A DNA stretch of 30,829 nucleotides from MGNI01 sp964353875 (GCA_964353875.1 CAYGXU010000034.1:1-30829); one strand, 5' to 3'; positions 16,737 through 25,720 are shown, counted from the first letter of the stretch. Made by a program: numbers and translations. Notes: generated by a model from the letters alone, not told the origin.

Positions 16737-18449
16737 TCACACGGCTCCTTTCAGCCGCTGGATCTCCAGATCGAATATTCGTCTTAGAATGGCCAGGCTA
16801 GTCGCGTAAGTAGGATCCATTCCATAGTAGGATAGTGACCCTGCACCCAAGTTCTTGCCTTTGCTCAAGGGCGTATCGGAAGCATAATGCAAAAGGCCCA
16901 AATCAAAGGGTAGTCCATATAGATTGACAATCTCATTCTCTGGATGACGTTTCGGTCGAAATAGCTCGTAAACCGCTGACAAGTAGGGACCTGCTTCCAT
17001 CTCTATATCCGTGTAGCCCTCCTGATAGAAAACATCCATGTAATGCGGTGTCTGTAAAAAGGTGCCGCGTACTGAAACCGCTTTTTGATTGTCAAGGACC
17101 GTGCCATAGACCAGATGTTTAGCGACATCCTGTGCGCTAAAACAGTTTTGGAATAAATACGTGTTTTTTGCATGCTCATCATGAACCGCCGAAGGGATGA
17201 TCACATCGCCTACTACCCCGTTTAATGTCGCCGATTTCCCCATGATATAAACGCCGCGCAACTCGCCAATCCGTGTGGCGATATACGAGAGGATCAAGTA
17301 GGCCGACATCCCCAGTGGGTAATCAATATTGATGATGAGGGCATTGCTTCTGGCCAAATGATCAAGGTCTTGGCGCTGCAAACGCGGATCGACCCAGGCA
17401 GGGCGGATTTTCGATAAGTCAATCACCTGCGCCTCGATCTCAAAGCTATATCCGCTTGGGACTCGATGAATACCACAGGAAATTTCCTCTTCTTGACGGC
17501 TTGCATCAAGGGTTGCATTCTCCTTCGTCGAAAGATACTTCTTCATGACATAGTAGAGGAAATTTTCCTTACTGGAGGGGACATGACGAGCTTGAATATC
17601 TTCCCACTCTATTAACAGATCTCTCTGCTGAGATTGATGGATAAATTCAAGCAGATCCTGCTCGTACCTGAGAGCAACTCCTGAGAGCAGATTGACCACA
17701 CTGTGTGTATTGCTGGATATGAAGTAAACCGGTCGGCAAAGTTCGAAATCGAGGACGCGTTCAACGTTTTCCCACCACGATTGCGTGGCGCGTCGGTAAT
17801 CATTTAGGGAACCCGCCAGCAAACGGATGCTGAAACGTTTCTCTTTTTCAGCGATCGCCTTGATGAAAGGCCAAAATTCCTCCCCCCAGGCGCGATGCAA
17901 CTGTTCTAAAGAGACCAAATCTATCCCAGCCCCCTGAGCGAGCACGATCAGATCCTCCTCGCTGCCCGTCACTCCAGACAGAAAAGCCTGTATCTGATCG
18001 CCCCGAAGACGCTGATGCAGCTTATTCCACTCTATTTGGAAGGCAGTCAACATGGGGACGACATCGTCGATATCTGATCGACTGGCGATGAAACAGGCTA
18101 ATGTGCCAACGCCATCACAATAAATCCTTCGTCGCCGTGCTTTAGCGGAAACCAATTGCCATGTTTGTAGATCCCCGATGCCCTTTTCTTTAAAGACTTC
18201 CAGGCTCTGTCCTAAGACCACACGATCCACACTGACAATACAGTGGGGTAAACGAAGAGAGCTGTAGATGAACGCCGACATATCCGGCTCGGGAGCGCGC
18301 GCATGGGGATGGAGAGAGGACTCCATACTCGCATGCACCTCTTCCAACGTGCGAATTTGCGCATCCGCAGTTGTTCGTAAGAGGGAATAATAGGTGCGAA
18401 TAAAGAGTTCGATCTCTTCAGAGCCTGTTGTCGGCACTCTTCGATCCAT
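16737..18449 (-). CDS. Unrecognised protein with a nucleoside-phosphorylase-like C-terminal half
   Basis: The 570-residue product is not one I can name. Residues 1 to about 340 are mostly helical with no motif I know. From about 365 the order of motifs recalls the purine nucleoside phosphorylase / AMP nucleosidase fold: IMGKSATLNGVVGDVIIPS (402-420), AVHDEHAKNTYLF, IEMEAGPYL (482-490, like the Met-Glu base/ribose-binding motif), and HYASDTP (521-527). Lying between a membrane protein and a xanthine-dehydrogenase subunit, it could release purine base from nucleoside or nucleotide, but that is inference. I chose ATG 18449; a longer frame to 18632 would overlap the upstream gene. Its stop overlaps a GTG start option of the next gene. 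Confidence 0.7.
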   Translation of the reverse strand: MDRRVPTTGSEEIELFIRTYYSLLRTTADAQIRTLEEVHASMESSLHPHARAPEPDMSAFIYSSLRLPHCIVSVDRVVLGQSLEVFKEKGIGDLQTWQLVSAKARRRRIYCDGVGTLACFIASRSDIDDVVPMLTAFQIEWNKLHQRLRGDQIQAFLSGVTGSEEDLIVLAQGAGIDLVSLEQLHRAWGEEFWPFIKAIAEKEKRFSIRLLAGSLNDYRRATQSWWENVERVLDFELCRPVYFISSNTHSVVNLLSGVALRYEQDLLEFIHQSQQRDLLIEWEDIQARHVPSSKENFLYYVMKKYLSTKENATLDASRQEEEISCGIHRVPSGYSFEIEAQVIDLSKIRPAWVDPRLQRQDLDHLARSNALIINIDYPLGMSAYLILSYIATRIGELRGVYIMGKSATLNGVVGDVIIPSAVHDEHAKNTYLFQNCFSAQDVAKHLVYGTVLDNQKAVSVRGTFLQTPHYMDVFYQEGYTDIEMEAGPYLSAVYELFRPKRHPENEIVNLYGLPFDLGLLHYASDTPLSKGKNLGAGSLSYYGMDPTYATSLAILRRIFDLEIQRLKGAV

Positions 18450-18472
18450 CTTCCATCCTTCAGGTGAAATGC

Positions 18473-18841
18473 CTAGTCGCGGCGTCCTGCCCGTGGTTTC
18501 GGAGGCGGCGCATCGTATTCGCCGGGTTGAATCGGAAATAAAACCGCGTATACAACACTCATCAGACCGAAACTGATAACCATGAACACAATTGCAACTA
18601 ATATCTTCACAATGAATCCCGATGGAAGCCATGTTGCAAAAGGCAGCTTAATTAAAGATTCCGGTATGGATACCCATCCGCTCGCCTCGTTTTGCTTCAT
18701 AAACCAATCGCCAAAGAGGTACCCTCCGAATGTAAGCACGATGATGATCACACATCCCACAGCCCGCCAGATGGGATTGATCTCCTTATGCTTCATCCGT
18801 TCCTTTTCGCGCATGTCATAACGCCAAGTGTCTCTTCCCAT
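18473..18841 (-). CDS. Small membrane protein with two transmembrane helices, unknown function
   Basis: This 122-residue protein has a charged N-terminus rich in Lys/Arg/Glu, a first hydrophobic helix at about 26-46 (AVGCVIIIVLTFGGYLFGDW), a short loop with WLPSG, a second helix at about 76-101 (FIVKILVAIVFMVISFGLM), and a Pro/Arg-rich cytosolic-looking tail. AGGAGG lies 6 nt upstream of the ATG. I do not recognise a family. It sits inside the hydroxylase operon, 23 nt before the phosphorylase-like gene, so it might anchor or assist the complex; no catalytic motif is visible. Confidence 0.7.
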   Translation of the reverse strand: MGRDTWRYDMREKERMKHKEINPIWRAVGCVIIIVLTFGGYLFGDWFMKQNEASGWVSIPESLIKLPFATWLPSGFIVKILVAIVFMVISFGLMSVVYAVLFPIQPGEYDAPPPKPRAGRRD

Positions 18842-18890
18842 TTGAACCTCCTATCCTATTCCAAATGCCGATACATATAGTCAATTCCCC

Positions 18891-20321
18891 TTACGCCTTC
18901 TTTAGGGAGTGAATCTCGGCCGCCCGTTCAATAGCAGATATGATCTTATAGTATCCTGTACATCGACACAAATTCCCAGTGATCGATTGCTGAATTTCCC
19001 AGCGGGTGGGAGAAGGGCGTTCCTCAAGCAATTTCGCTCCCGACATGATGAAACCTGGTGTGCAATAGCCACATTGAACTGCACCTTCCTCGATGAAAGC
19101 CTCTTGGATGGGGTGCAAGTGCCCACCGCTTGCCAACCCTTCAATCGTGACGATCTCAGCACCATGCGCACGCGGCGCCGGCACCAAACAGGACATGACC
19201 GCCATACCATCCAAAAAAACAGTGCATGCCCCACACTCCCCTTCCGCACAACCTTCTTTTGTACCCGTCAGCCCAGCTTCTTCACGAATCAGCCGTAAAA
19301 GAGTCTTATCCTGACCTGTTGTGAAGGTGTAATTCCGGCCGTTAATCCGGGTTACGATCGATGTATTTGCTTGATGCTCCACTGCTTCCGAAAGGGCTCC
19401 TCCCCAATGCCACTCGTCCTTTCCCCAGAGCATCACGGGATGTTCGGGATAACCCTCTCGTTCGCGCCCAGAAGCTATTTCTCTAAGAGCTCTTTGTGTG
19501 CATACCCTAACCATCTCCGTTCGAAAACGGGCCGATCCACGCAAGTCATCGATTGGCATTGCTGCTTGTGCAGCCATTCTGCCTGTATCAGCGATTACAT
19601 CGGCCTCGAGCTTCTTCCCTAGAAGATATGCCTCGGCTTCCGGCACGCGGATGATCGTTGGAGCAACCGCTCCCAAGGCAATCGAAGCCTTTTGCACTGA
19701 GTGGCTATTCATCCGTAAAACCACAGCGACATTGATCACCGATATCGCTTGCGCTCGTCGAAGCGCGAATTTGATAAAGGTGCTGCGAGTCCCTTCCGCA
19801 GGCGCGGGAAAGGCGATATCGACGAGTAATTCTCCTTCTTTCATGGTTGTCTTTCGTACACCTTTATAGAACTCACTGAGGGGGATGATCCGCTCAGCGG
19901 AGATACTGCGTAAGTTGACGCGTGCCCCTAGAGCCATAAGAGGGCTGATCGAATCGTTTGCAGGAGAAGCGGTGATCAAGTTCCCTGCTACCGTCCCTCG
20001 GTTGCGGATCTGCGGAGCACCCACTTCCCAACATGCGCGCGCTAACGCAAATGCACGTTCCTGGAGCAATTTCGAACTCGCGCAATGGTTGTGGGTCACC
20101 AGCGGGCCGAGATGAATCCAGCCCTCATCATCCAAGAATATACGATCCAGCCCAGGGATGCGTGAGATGTCGATTAATGTATTGACTTCTGGCCTCAATC
20201 CGTTCTCGAGTTCCAGGATTAAATCGGTTGCGCCTGCGACAATTCGAGCATGACGCCCTCCCTCTGCAAGCAAGCGCAGCGCCTGATCAATGCTGTTGAC
20301 GCTGATGTACTTCTGCCACAT
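18891..20321 (-). CDS. Xanthine-dehydrogenase-type FAD subunit fused to a 2Fe-2S subunit
   Basis: The 476-residue protein carries electrons from the Mo site to an acceptor. An N-terminal FAD-binding domain has ARIVAGATDLILELE and RNRGTVAGNLITASPAND (107-124), followed by the CO-dehydrogenase-flavoprotein C-terminal domain to about 285. After a linker of about 35 residues comes a complete 2Fe-2S protein: plant-type cluster cysteines C358, C363, C366, C378, and helical-domain cluster cysteines C417, C420, C452, C454. In many systems these are separate subunits. It starts 5 nt after the XdhC-type gene and is the natural partner of the Mo subunit at 14464-16701. Confidence 0.92.
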   Translation of the reverse strand: MWQKYISVNSIDQALRLLAEGGRHARIVAGATDLILELENGLRPEVNTLIDISRIPGLDRIFLDDEGWIHLGPLVTHNHCASSKLLQERAFALARACWEVGAPQIRNRGTVAGNLITASPANDSISPLMALGARVNLRSISAERIIPLSEFYKGVRKTTMKEGELLVDIAFPAPAEGTRSTFIKFALRRAQAISVINVAVVLRMNSHSVQKASIALGAVAPTIIRVPEAEAYLLGKKLEADVIADTGRMAAQAAMPIDDLRGSARFRTEMVRVCTQRALREIASGREREGYPEHPVMLWGKDEWHWGGALSEAVEHQANTSIVTRINGRNYTFTTGQDKTLLRLIREEAGLTGTKEGCAEGECGACTVFLDGMAVMSCLVPAPRAHGAEIVTIEGLASGGHLHPIQEAFIEEGAVQCGYCTPGFIMSGAKLLEERPSPTRWEIQQSITGNLCRCTGYYKIISAIERAAEIHSLKKA

Positions 20322-20326
20322 GATCG

Positions 20327-21148
20327 TTACTCTCCCTGAATCTCCTGTAAGTTGAGAGGGCGATGTGCCATTCTCTCCCCCGTCCCCTGTCGACGGATCA
20401 TGATGATCTCAGAGAGGATGCTGATGGCGATTTCTTCCGGTGTTTCAGCGTTAATTTCCAAACCGATGGGTGAGGTAATCCTCGTAATTTCCTTGTCTGT
20501 GATGCCCATCTCTTTCATTTGCTTAACTGTCGTCTCCCAGCGCCGTTTTGAACCGATGACGCCAATGTAAATCGCTGGAGTTTCCAATAATGAAGGCAAT
20601 CCTTCTGCGTCGACAGGAACTCCGCGCGTCGTTAATACGATGTATGTCTGGTTGTTGATCTGAATCTTTTTGGAGATTTCTGATGGTTCACAACAGACGG
20701 TCAGATCCGCCTCAGGAAAATTATTAGAGTTCGCCAGCTCCTCTCGGTCATCTGCAGCGATAACACGAAATCCACACCAATGAGCGAGATGGACCACGGC
20801 CTTCCCGACATGCCCCAAACCAAAGACAACCATCGTTGGTCGAGGATGGATTGGCTCAAGAAAAATATCCATTTCCCCTCCACACACACCCGGATCACCG
20901 CGTGTGGGATCGACAAAATTGTAATGCAAGATGCGTGGTTTTAATTGGGCAAGTTCTTTTTGCGCTTCTTGGATGACAAGCTCCTCCAACGGTCCGCCCC
21001 CTATCGTTCCGTATATAGAGCCATCCGGGTAGATGAGCATCTTGGTCCCTTCATGTCTGGGTACCGATCCACGCGCCTTGATGACCGTCGCCAAAACAAC
21101 CGGGTGATTTTCTTGTTCGCACTGTAATAACCGGCGATAGAGCTCCAC
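20327..21148 (-). CDS. xdhC: XdhC/CoxI-family molybdenum cofactor insertion protein
   Basis: XdhC/CoxI proteins bind and sulfurate Mo-cofactor and deliver it to the hydroxylase. This 273-residue protein has the N-terminal family signature YGTIGGGPLEE (46-56) and VCGG (88-91), and a Rossmann domain with VVFGLGHVGKAVVHLA (107-122), VIAADDREE and YIGVIGSKRR. The start is GTG at 21148, preceded by GGAGGGATAG. It is first in the promoter-proximal position of the downstream operon, before the FAD/2Fe-2S fusion. The gene name follows the XdhC chaperone family, not the E. coli iron-sulfur subunit of the same name. Confidence 0.9.
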   Translation of the reverse strand: MELYRRLLQCEQENHPVVLATVIKARGSVPRHEGTKMLIYPDGSIYGTIGGGPLEELVIQEAQKELAQLKPRILHYNFVDPTRGDPGVCGGEMDIFLEPIHPRPTMVVFGLGHVGKAVVHLAHWCGFRVIAADDREELANSNNFPEADLTVCCEPSEISKKIQINNQTYIVLTTRGVPVDAEGLPSLLETPAIYIGVIGSKRRWETTVKQMKEMGITDKEITRITSPIGLEINAETPEEIAISILSEIIMIRRQGTGERMAHRPLNLQEIQGE

Positions 21149-21188
21149 CTATCCCTCCACCAGTGTTAGAAAAACTGGCAGCAATTGC

Positions 21189-21230
21189 TTCTTACGAGAA
21201 ACGCCAGTCCTAGTCAATTGAGCGTTGACT
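21189..21230 (-). promoter_or_regulatory. Candidate promoter and inverted-repeat operator for the xdhC operon
   Basis: On the minus strand TTGACT (21217-21212) lies 17 bp before TAAGAA (21194-21189), a good -35 with a weak -10. The -35 box is one arm of the inverted repeat AGTCAA (21212-21217) and TTGACT (21225-21230), spaced 7 bp, which could be a regulator binding site. No other structure or credible gene is seen in the 300-bp gap 21149-21448. Confidence 0.35.
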
Positions 21231-21448
21231 GACGATCGAAGTCGGTTCTCACACTGCCGTCCGACCGGGCATGAAACACCGGTCTTCTTGTTAGCAGATC
21301 CCTTTCCAATAAAGGAAAATGGACAAAACAACCACAGCCGATCAATGAAACAGTCCATTACTTCTTAATTTAATTAAATCTTGGAGGCGTCCTCTTCTTT
21401 TAGTTCAGCGCATCTCATTTCTATCCGCTGGTTTCCAGAGAAAGCATG

Positions 21449-24448
21449 CTAGGCTTTCTGAAGTGCACGCCATACTTGCTCTGGTGTGACCGGAGCGGCA
21501 TCCACGGCAGCTCCGCATGCATCGAAAACCGCGTTCGCCACTGCAGGAGCAACACCATCCATAGGAATCTCCGCCACGGCTTTCACCCCGAAGGGATGCG
21601 ATGGCTCAATCGTCTCCACGAATATCGTCTCGAGTTCAGGCATCTCGTGGGCAGCGAAGATGTGGTAATCATGGAAGTCAAGCTCGCGCGGTTGACCCTT
21701 TGCGTCATATTTCATCTCTTCACAAACGGCGTATCCAAGCGCTTGAGCCATCCCTCCTTCCACCTGTCCCGAAGCGGTCAGAGGATTGATGATCACTCCT
21801 GAATCCACCGCCATGACCAACTTCTCAACCGTCACCTGACCTGTCTCAATATCCACCGTGACCTGGGCAAATTGAGCAGCAAAAGGCGGTGGTGAAACCG
21901 GGGACATATAGGAGCCAATTCCCATAATCTGTTCTTGCTGCTCATGATGAAGGGCGTTCAATGCAATTTCTTCCAGGGTGAAGAAGCGCCCATCCGCTGC
22001 ATAAACCCGCCGATCAGCTAAACGCAATTCCTCTGCTGTGGCTCGTTTTCCATTGTTTTTTTCAAACATCCGTGCTGCACGCATCCGAATACGTTCAGCC
22101 ACTTGTTGCGCAGCCTGCACAACTGCAGCGCCGGAGATATAGGTCGTGCTGGAGGCATAGGCGCCCTTATCAAAAGGAGTGAAATCGGTATCTGAGGAAT
22201 AAACGATGATGTCATCCAGCTCTACCCCCAACACCTCAGCCGCCTGTTGAGCCAATACTGTATCAGATCCGGTTCCCAGGTCTGTGGCGCCGACAAGTAA
22301 GTTGAATGAGCCATCCTCGTTGATCTTAATGCTCGCCCCGCCCATATCGAGATATGGGATCGCTGTCCCCTGCATCACCGCAGCTACTCCTATGCCACGT
22401 CGCAGCTGGGGTTTTTCCGGGATCCTATGCCAATCAGGGACATTAAATTTGCTTGACCATCCAATTGCCGCGGCGCCCTGTCGAACGCAATCCTCTAAGC
22501 CACACGTGTTGATGATTTCTGGGCGAGGCTCGCGCCCCTCCGACCAGGCTGTGCTGAATGGATGGAGTTCTCCAGCTCGTAAGGCGTTTTTCAAGCGAAA
22601 TTCTAAAGGATCAAGCCCGAGTTCCCTGGAGATTTTCTGCATGTGCCGCTCAACTGCCCAATAGCCCTGTGGCACGCCATATCCTCGATAGGCGCCAGAG
22701 GGCGGCGTATTGGTATAGACGATATCAGCGTAGAAACGTATGTTCGGGGATTTCCGATAAGGTCCATCACCCACATAGAGCGCCATGCTTTTATGGCCGG
22801 TATTTCCGGCGACCGTCAAAGCATGACAGCCATAGGCGCCGGTGTCGCTGAGGCAGATCATCTCATTGGACGTGATGGTGCCATCGTTTTTCACACCGGT
22901 GCGCATCCTGAAACGCATCGGATGGCGAGATCGTGCGGCGCTAAACTCCTCCGCGCGTGTGTACTCAAAACGAACCGGACGACCTGTGGCAATGGTCAAA
23001 TGCGCTGCCACATCTTCGATCAGCACTTCCTGCTTCCCACCAAATCCACCACCAATACGAGGTTTGATCACGCGAATACGCTTGGCAGGTAGATTCAATA
23101 CCGGCGCCAACTGCCGACGGACATGGAAAGGCACCTGCGTACTAGTGCGGATCACGAGACGATCATCCTCATCCCAGTACGTGATGACGACATGCGGTTC
23201 GATATGGGCTTGCTGGACTTTCGGCACCTCATAGCTGCCTTCGATGATCCGATCCGCCTCCTCAAAACCCCTCTCCACATCCCCGATATCGATGCGGATC
23301 TGCGCCGCCAGGTTGCGCGCAGGATCCGAATCAGCAAAATTCACATATTCCGGCTCATCGTGGATTTGTGTTGCTCCTTCATGCATGGCGTCAGTAGGAT
23401 CGAGAATCGCAGGCAAGACCTCATATTCCACCTCGATCAAACTCAACGCTTGTTCCGCAATCTCCTCTGTCTCCGCTGCGACGAACGCCACGCGATCACC
23501 GACAAAACGGACTTTCTTATCCAACGAAAAAGAGTCCAAGGGTCCAGGGATAGGATCCGATTGTCCGGCAGTTGAATAAGCAACACGAGGCAGATCTTCC
23601 CAGATCAGCACCGCTGCCACGCCGGGCAATTCACGCGCTTTCGATGTCTTGATGTCCTTAATTAAAGCATGCGCATGCGGACTATGCAGGACTTTGGCAA
23701 TAAGCATCCCCCGCATTTCCATATCGGCTACAAATGCCGGTTTGCCCTGCACCAATTTCATCGCATCTACTTTCGGTTCAGGATGACCGACAACGCGGCG
23801 CGTCTCCCGCTCCTGAGCCATTTTCATGCGAGGCATGATGCTTGTCCTTGTAATCACTTCTGGACCGACATGACTTGCCCCCAAATTCTCGCCGTATTCA
23901 TCTGGCGGCGTGAACAGCTCTGGAGGGGCAGGCAATCCCTCGCCGATTGGCTCAACCTCCTCGCCTCGTAAAATAGCTGCCGTGCGCATCACCGCTTGAA
24001 CAGGTTTGAGATAACCGGTACAACGGCAAAGCACGCCCGATAGAGCCTCTCTTATTTGCTCTTCGGATGGAGAAGGATTATTCGTCAGAAGGGCTTTTGC
24101 TGCCAGGACCATGGCCGGAGTGCAATAACCACACTGGATGGCTCCGGTCTCGATAAAGGCCTGTTGAATGGGATCAAGGCCTTTCGTCTGGCGCCATCCC
24201 TGTTCAGGATGCTCCCCAAGTGATTCGATCGTCTCGATATGATGCCCTTCGACTTGCGGCACGAGCATGACGCAGGAATTCACCGGTGCGCCATCCAACA
24301 ATACTGCACAGGCGCCACATTCCCCTGTCTCACATCCATGCTTCACGCCATGTAGACCAAGATTCTCCCGAAGCAAAGCAAGGAGCGTGGTGTCAGCCGG
24401 GATATCAACCTCGATCGGGGATCCATTCAAAGTGAATCGAACCTTCAT
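21449..24448 (-). CDS. Fused 2Fe-2S / molybdopterin-binding hydroxylase subunit
   Basis: This 999-residue protein joins a 2Fe-2S domain (C39, C44, C47, C59 and C106, C109, C141, C143) to a full Mo-binding subunit. A linker at about 165-215 separates them. The Mo domain has GGGFGGKQE (466-474), SGAYRGYGVPQG, DLGTGSDTVLAQQAAEVLG and AVAEIPMDGVAPAVANAV with the catalytic Glu. Where purine hydroxylases have Glu in FGGKE, this protein has Gln473, so its substrate is probably not xanthine itself. I chose ATG 24448 with AGGAGG 7 nt upstream; it overlaps the FAD gene stop (ATGA). Its FAD partner is the gene immediately upstream. Confidence 0.92.
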   Translation of the reverse strand: MKVRFTLNGSPIEVDIPADTTLLALLRENLGLHGVKHGCETGECGACAVLLDGAPVNSCVMLVPQVEGHHIETIESLGEHPEQGWRQTKGLDPIQQAFIETGAIQCGYCTPAMVLAAKALLTNNPSPSEEQIREALSGVLCRCTGYLKPVQAVMRTAAILRGEEVEPIGEGLPAPPELFTPPDEYGENLGASHVGPEVITRTSIMPRMKMAQERETRRVVGHPEPKVDAMKLVQGKPAFVADMEMRGMLIAKVLHSPHAHALIKDIKTSKARELPGVAAVLIWEDLPRVAYSTAGQSDPIPGPLDSFSLDKKVRFVGDRVAFVAAETEEIAEQALSLIEVEYEVLPAILDPTDAMHEGATQIHDEPEYVNFADSDPARNLAAQIRIDIGDVERGFEEADRIIEGSYEVPKVQQAHIEPHVVITYWDEDDRLVIRTSTQVPFHVRRQLAPVLNLPAKRIRVIKPRIGGGFGGKQEVLIEDVAAHLTIATGRPVRFEYTRAEEFSAARSRHPMRFRMRTGVKNDGTITSNEMICLSDTGAYGCHALTVAGNTGHKSMALYVGDGPYRKSPNIRFYADIVYTNTPPSGAYRGYGVPQGYWAVERHMQKISRELGLDPLEFRLKNALRAGELHPFSTAWSEGREPRPEIINTCGLEDCVRQGAAAIGWSSKFNVPDWHRIPEKPQLRRGIGVAAVMQGTAIPYLDMGGASIKINEDGSFNLLVGATDLGTGSDTVLAQQAAEVLGVELDDIIVYSSDTDFTPFDKGAYASSTTYISGAAVVQAAQQVAERIRMRAARMFEKNNGKRATAEELRLADRRVYAADGRFFTLEEIALNALHHEQQEQIMGIGSYMSPVSPPPFAAQFAQVTVDIETGQVTVEKLVMAVDSGVIINPLTASGQVEGGMAQALGYAVCEEMKYDAKGQPRELDFHDYHIFAAHEMPELETIFVETIEPSHPFGVKAVAEIPMDGVAPAVANAVFDACGAAVDAAPVTPEQVWRALQKA

Positions 24449-25215
24449 TGGCGCCCTCCTGCTTGCAGCAACCGATGAGCGAGTACACCAGCGACTGCGG
24501 ATCGATATTCCGCGCTTGCCCAAGCGTCACCGGCAGCCTGGTACGCCTGCCTCGCTGCTTCTACTGTTTGGTCAACTTGCCCATCTCGCCAGCTTGTGGA
24601 TTGCATCCCTTTCACAAGAATGGGACGCTTCCCAAATCCGCCCAATGCCAGGCGATAGCTCACCTCTCCATCCTCTTTCGCCTGCGCCATGGCAGCACAG
24701 ATCAAAGGGAAATCCTTTGGCGTCCGTGCGACTTGGTCGTAACAAAGTATACGTGGTTCTCTAAAGGATATCTCCGTGATTAACTTCGCCTTATCGCGCT
24801 CATCCAGGAGCATATCCAGATCGATAGTGAGTTTTCCTGGGACTTGTGTAACCTTGGCATTCAAAGCCAGTAGTGTCGTTAATAGTGGCGAACGTGCATC
24901 GGATTCCATGATCAGGCCAGCCAATGAGACCATGTTCCGCAAATTCCACCCTGCCTCAAGATGGCAAGCTTCACGAAACGCGACGGGCAGCAAATCAGAC
25001 TCGACGATAGTCTGTAATTTGGTCATGGATCCAATTTTGATTGCATCTTCCTCCAAGCTAATGCTCTCCAAGCCGAGGTCGCTCAAATCAATCACAGCAT
25101 GTAGCTCTCTTCTCTTTGGCGTCAATGCTGTCCCCCCTGCAAGGGGAACCCCTCGATACATCAACGCGGTCGCTTCTTCAATCGTCTTTGGGCGGAGATA
25201 TTCAAGCCGACTCAT
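24445..25215 (-). CDS. FAD-binding subunit of a molybdenum hydroxylase, divergent
   Basis: The 256-residue protein resembles the FAD subunits of xanthine/CO dehydrogenases. It has the first FAD motif VPLAGGTALTPK and the overall layout EYLRPKTIEEATAL at the start with a C-terminal helical domain ending VAGVLAHRLLQAG. The second motif is unusual: where most members have a GGN-type turn after RN, this one reads RNMVSLAGLIMESDARSPL, so FAD binding may be altered. AGGAG precedes the ATG. It overlaps the thioesterase gene by 14 bp and the Fe-S/Mo fusion by 4 bp, so the three are coupled. Confidence 0.82.
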   Translation of the reverse strand: MSRLEYLRPKTIEEATALMYRGVPLAGGTALTPKRRELHAVIDLSDLGLESISLEEDAIKIGSMTKLQTIVESDLLPVAFREACHLEAGWNLRNMVSLAGLIMESDARSPLLTTLLALNAKVTQVPGKLTIDLDMLLDERDKAKLITEISFREPRILCYDQVARTPKDFPLICAAMAQAKEDGEVSYRLALGGFGKRPILVKGMQSTSWRDGQVDQTVEAARQAYQAAGDAWASAEYRSAVAGVLAHRLLQAGGRQ

Positions 25216-25720
25216 TTCCAGCTCCTGCTCTCATTTCACGTGTCCTATCCGGATAGACTTTCCAGCCCAAGCTTTCCAATCGCGCCTGCTCTACTTCCGT
25301 TCTTGGCAAATCGACCATGGTCGCCTCTGCTTCGACAGCGATGGATCCATCGGGCAAGCTCACTTCTCCTCGAGAAACCGATACTCGTCCTCTCCGTTGC
25401 ACCAGCATCCCTACTAGCTTTATGGGCTGACCTATGGGGACCGGTTTCCGATATCGGACGGTGATCTTTGCCGTTACCGAGAAATGATTCGGGTCGCCCG
25501 ACATCAGCGCACGTCCCATAAGTTCATCCAGCATCGTGGACAAAATACCCCCATGCACTGTGCCTGGGTAGCCCTGAAAATGCTCAGGGACTACATATTC
25601 CGCATAAACCTTACCCTCCCGATCCTCGCAGAAATGCATTTGCAGACCGAAACGGTTTTCAACGCCGCAGACAAAACAATGTTTTGAGCTGGGTTGTGGA
25701 TTGAGATCACCATCTGTCAT
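25202..25720 (-). CDS. PaaI-type hotdog-fold thioesterase
   Basis: This 172-residue protein carries a hotdog thioesterase domain of the PaaI/4HBT class: an N-terminal HCFVCGVENRFGLQ, then FQGYPGTVHGGILSTMLDELMG with the conserved HGG, and strands ITVRYRKPVPIGQPI. These enzymes hydrolyse acyl-CoA esters. The substrate is not predictable. It overlaps the start of the FAD subunit gene by 14 bp, an unexpected partner for a molybdenum hydroxylase; it could act on a CoA-bound product or be carried along. No strong ribosome site is visible before the ATG at 25720. Confidence 0.8.
   Translation of the reverse strand: MTDGDLNPQPSSKHCFVCGVENRFGLQMHFCEDREGKVYAEYVVPEHFQGYPGTVHGGILSTMLDELMGRALMSGDPNHFSVTAKITVRYRKPVPIGQPIKLVGMLVQRRGRVSVSRGEVSLPDGSIAVEAEATMVDLPRTEVEQARLESLGWKVYPDRTREMRAGAGNESA

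Noticed and set aside
18450..18632. N-terminal extension of the phosphorylase-like protein
   Set aside because: It would overlap the upstream membrane protein by 160 bp; the ATG at 18449 has a better ribosome site.
21149..21358. 69-codon minus-strand ORF just before xdhC
   Set aside because: Covers the predicted promoter and operator, has no clear ribosome site and no domain.
21149..21448. Molybdenum-cofactor riboswitch before the hydroxylase operon
   Set aside because: No matching stem layout or conserved blocks recognised; only a short inverted repeat is present.
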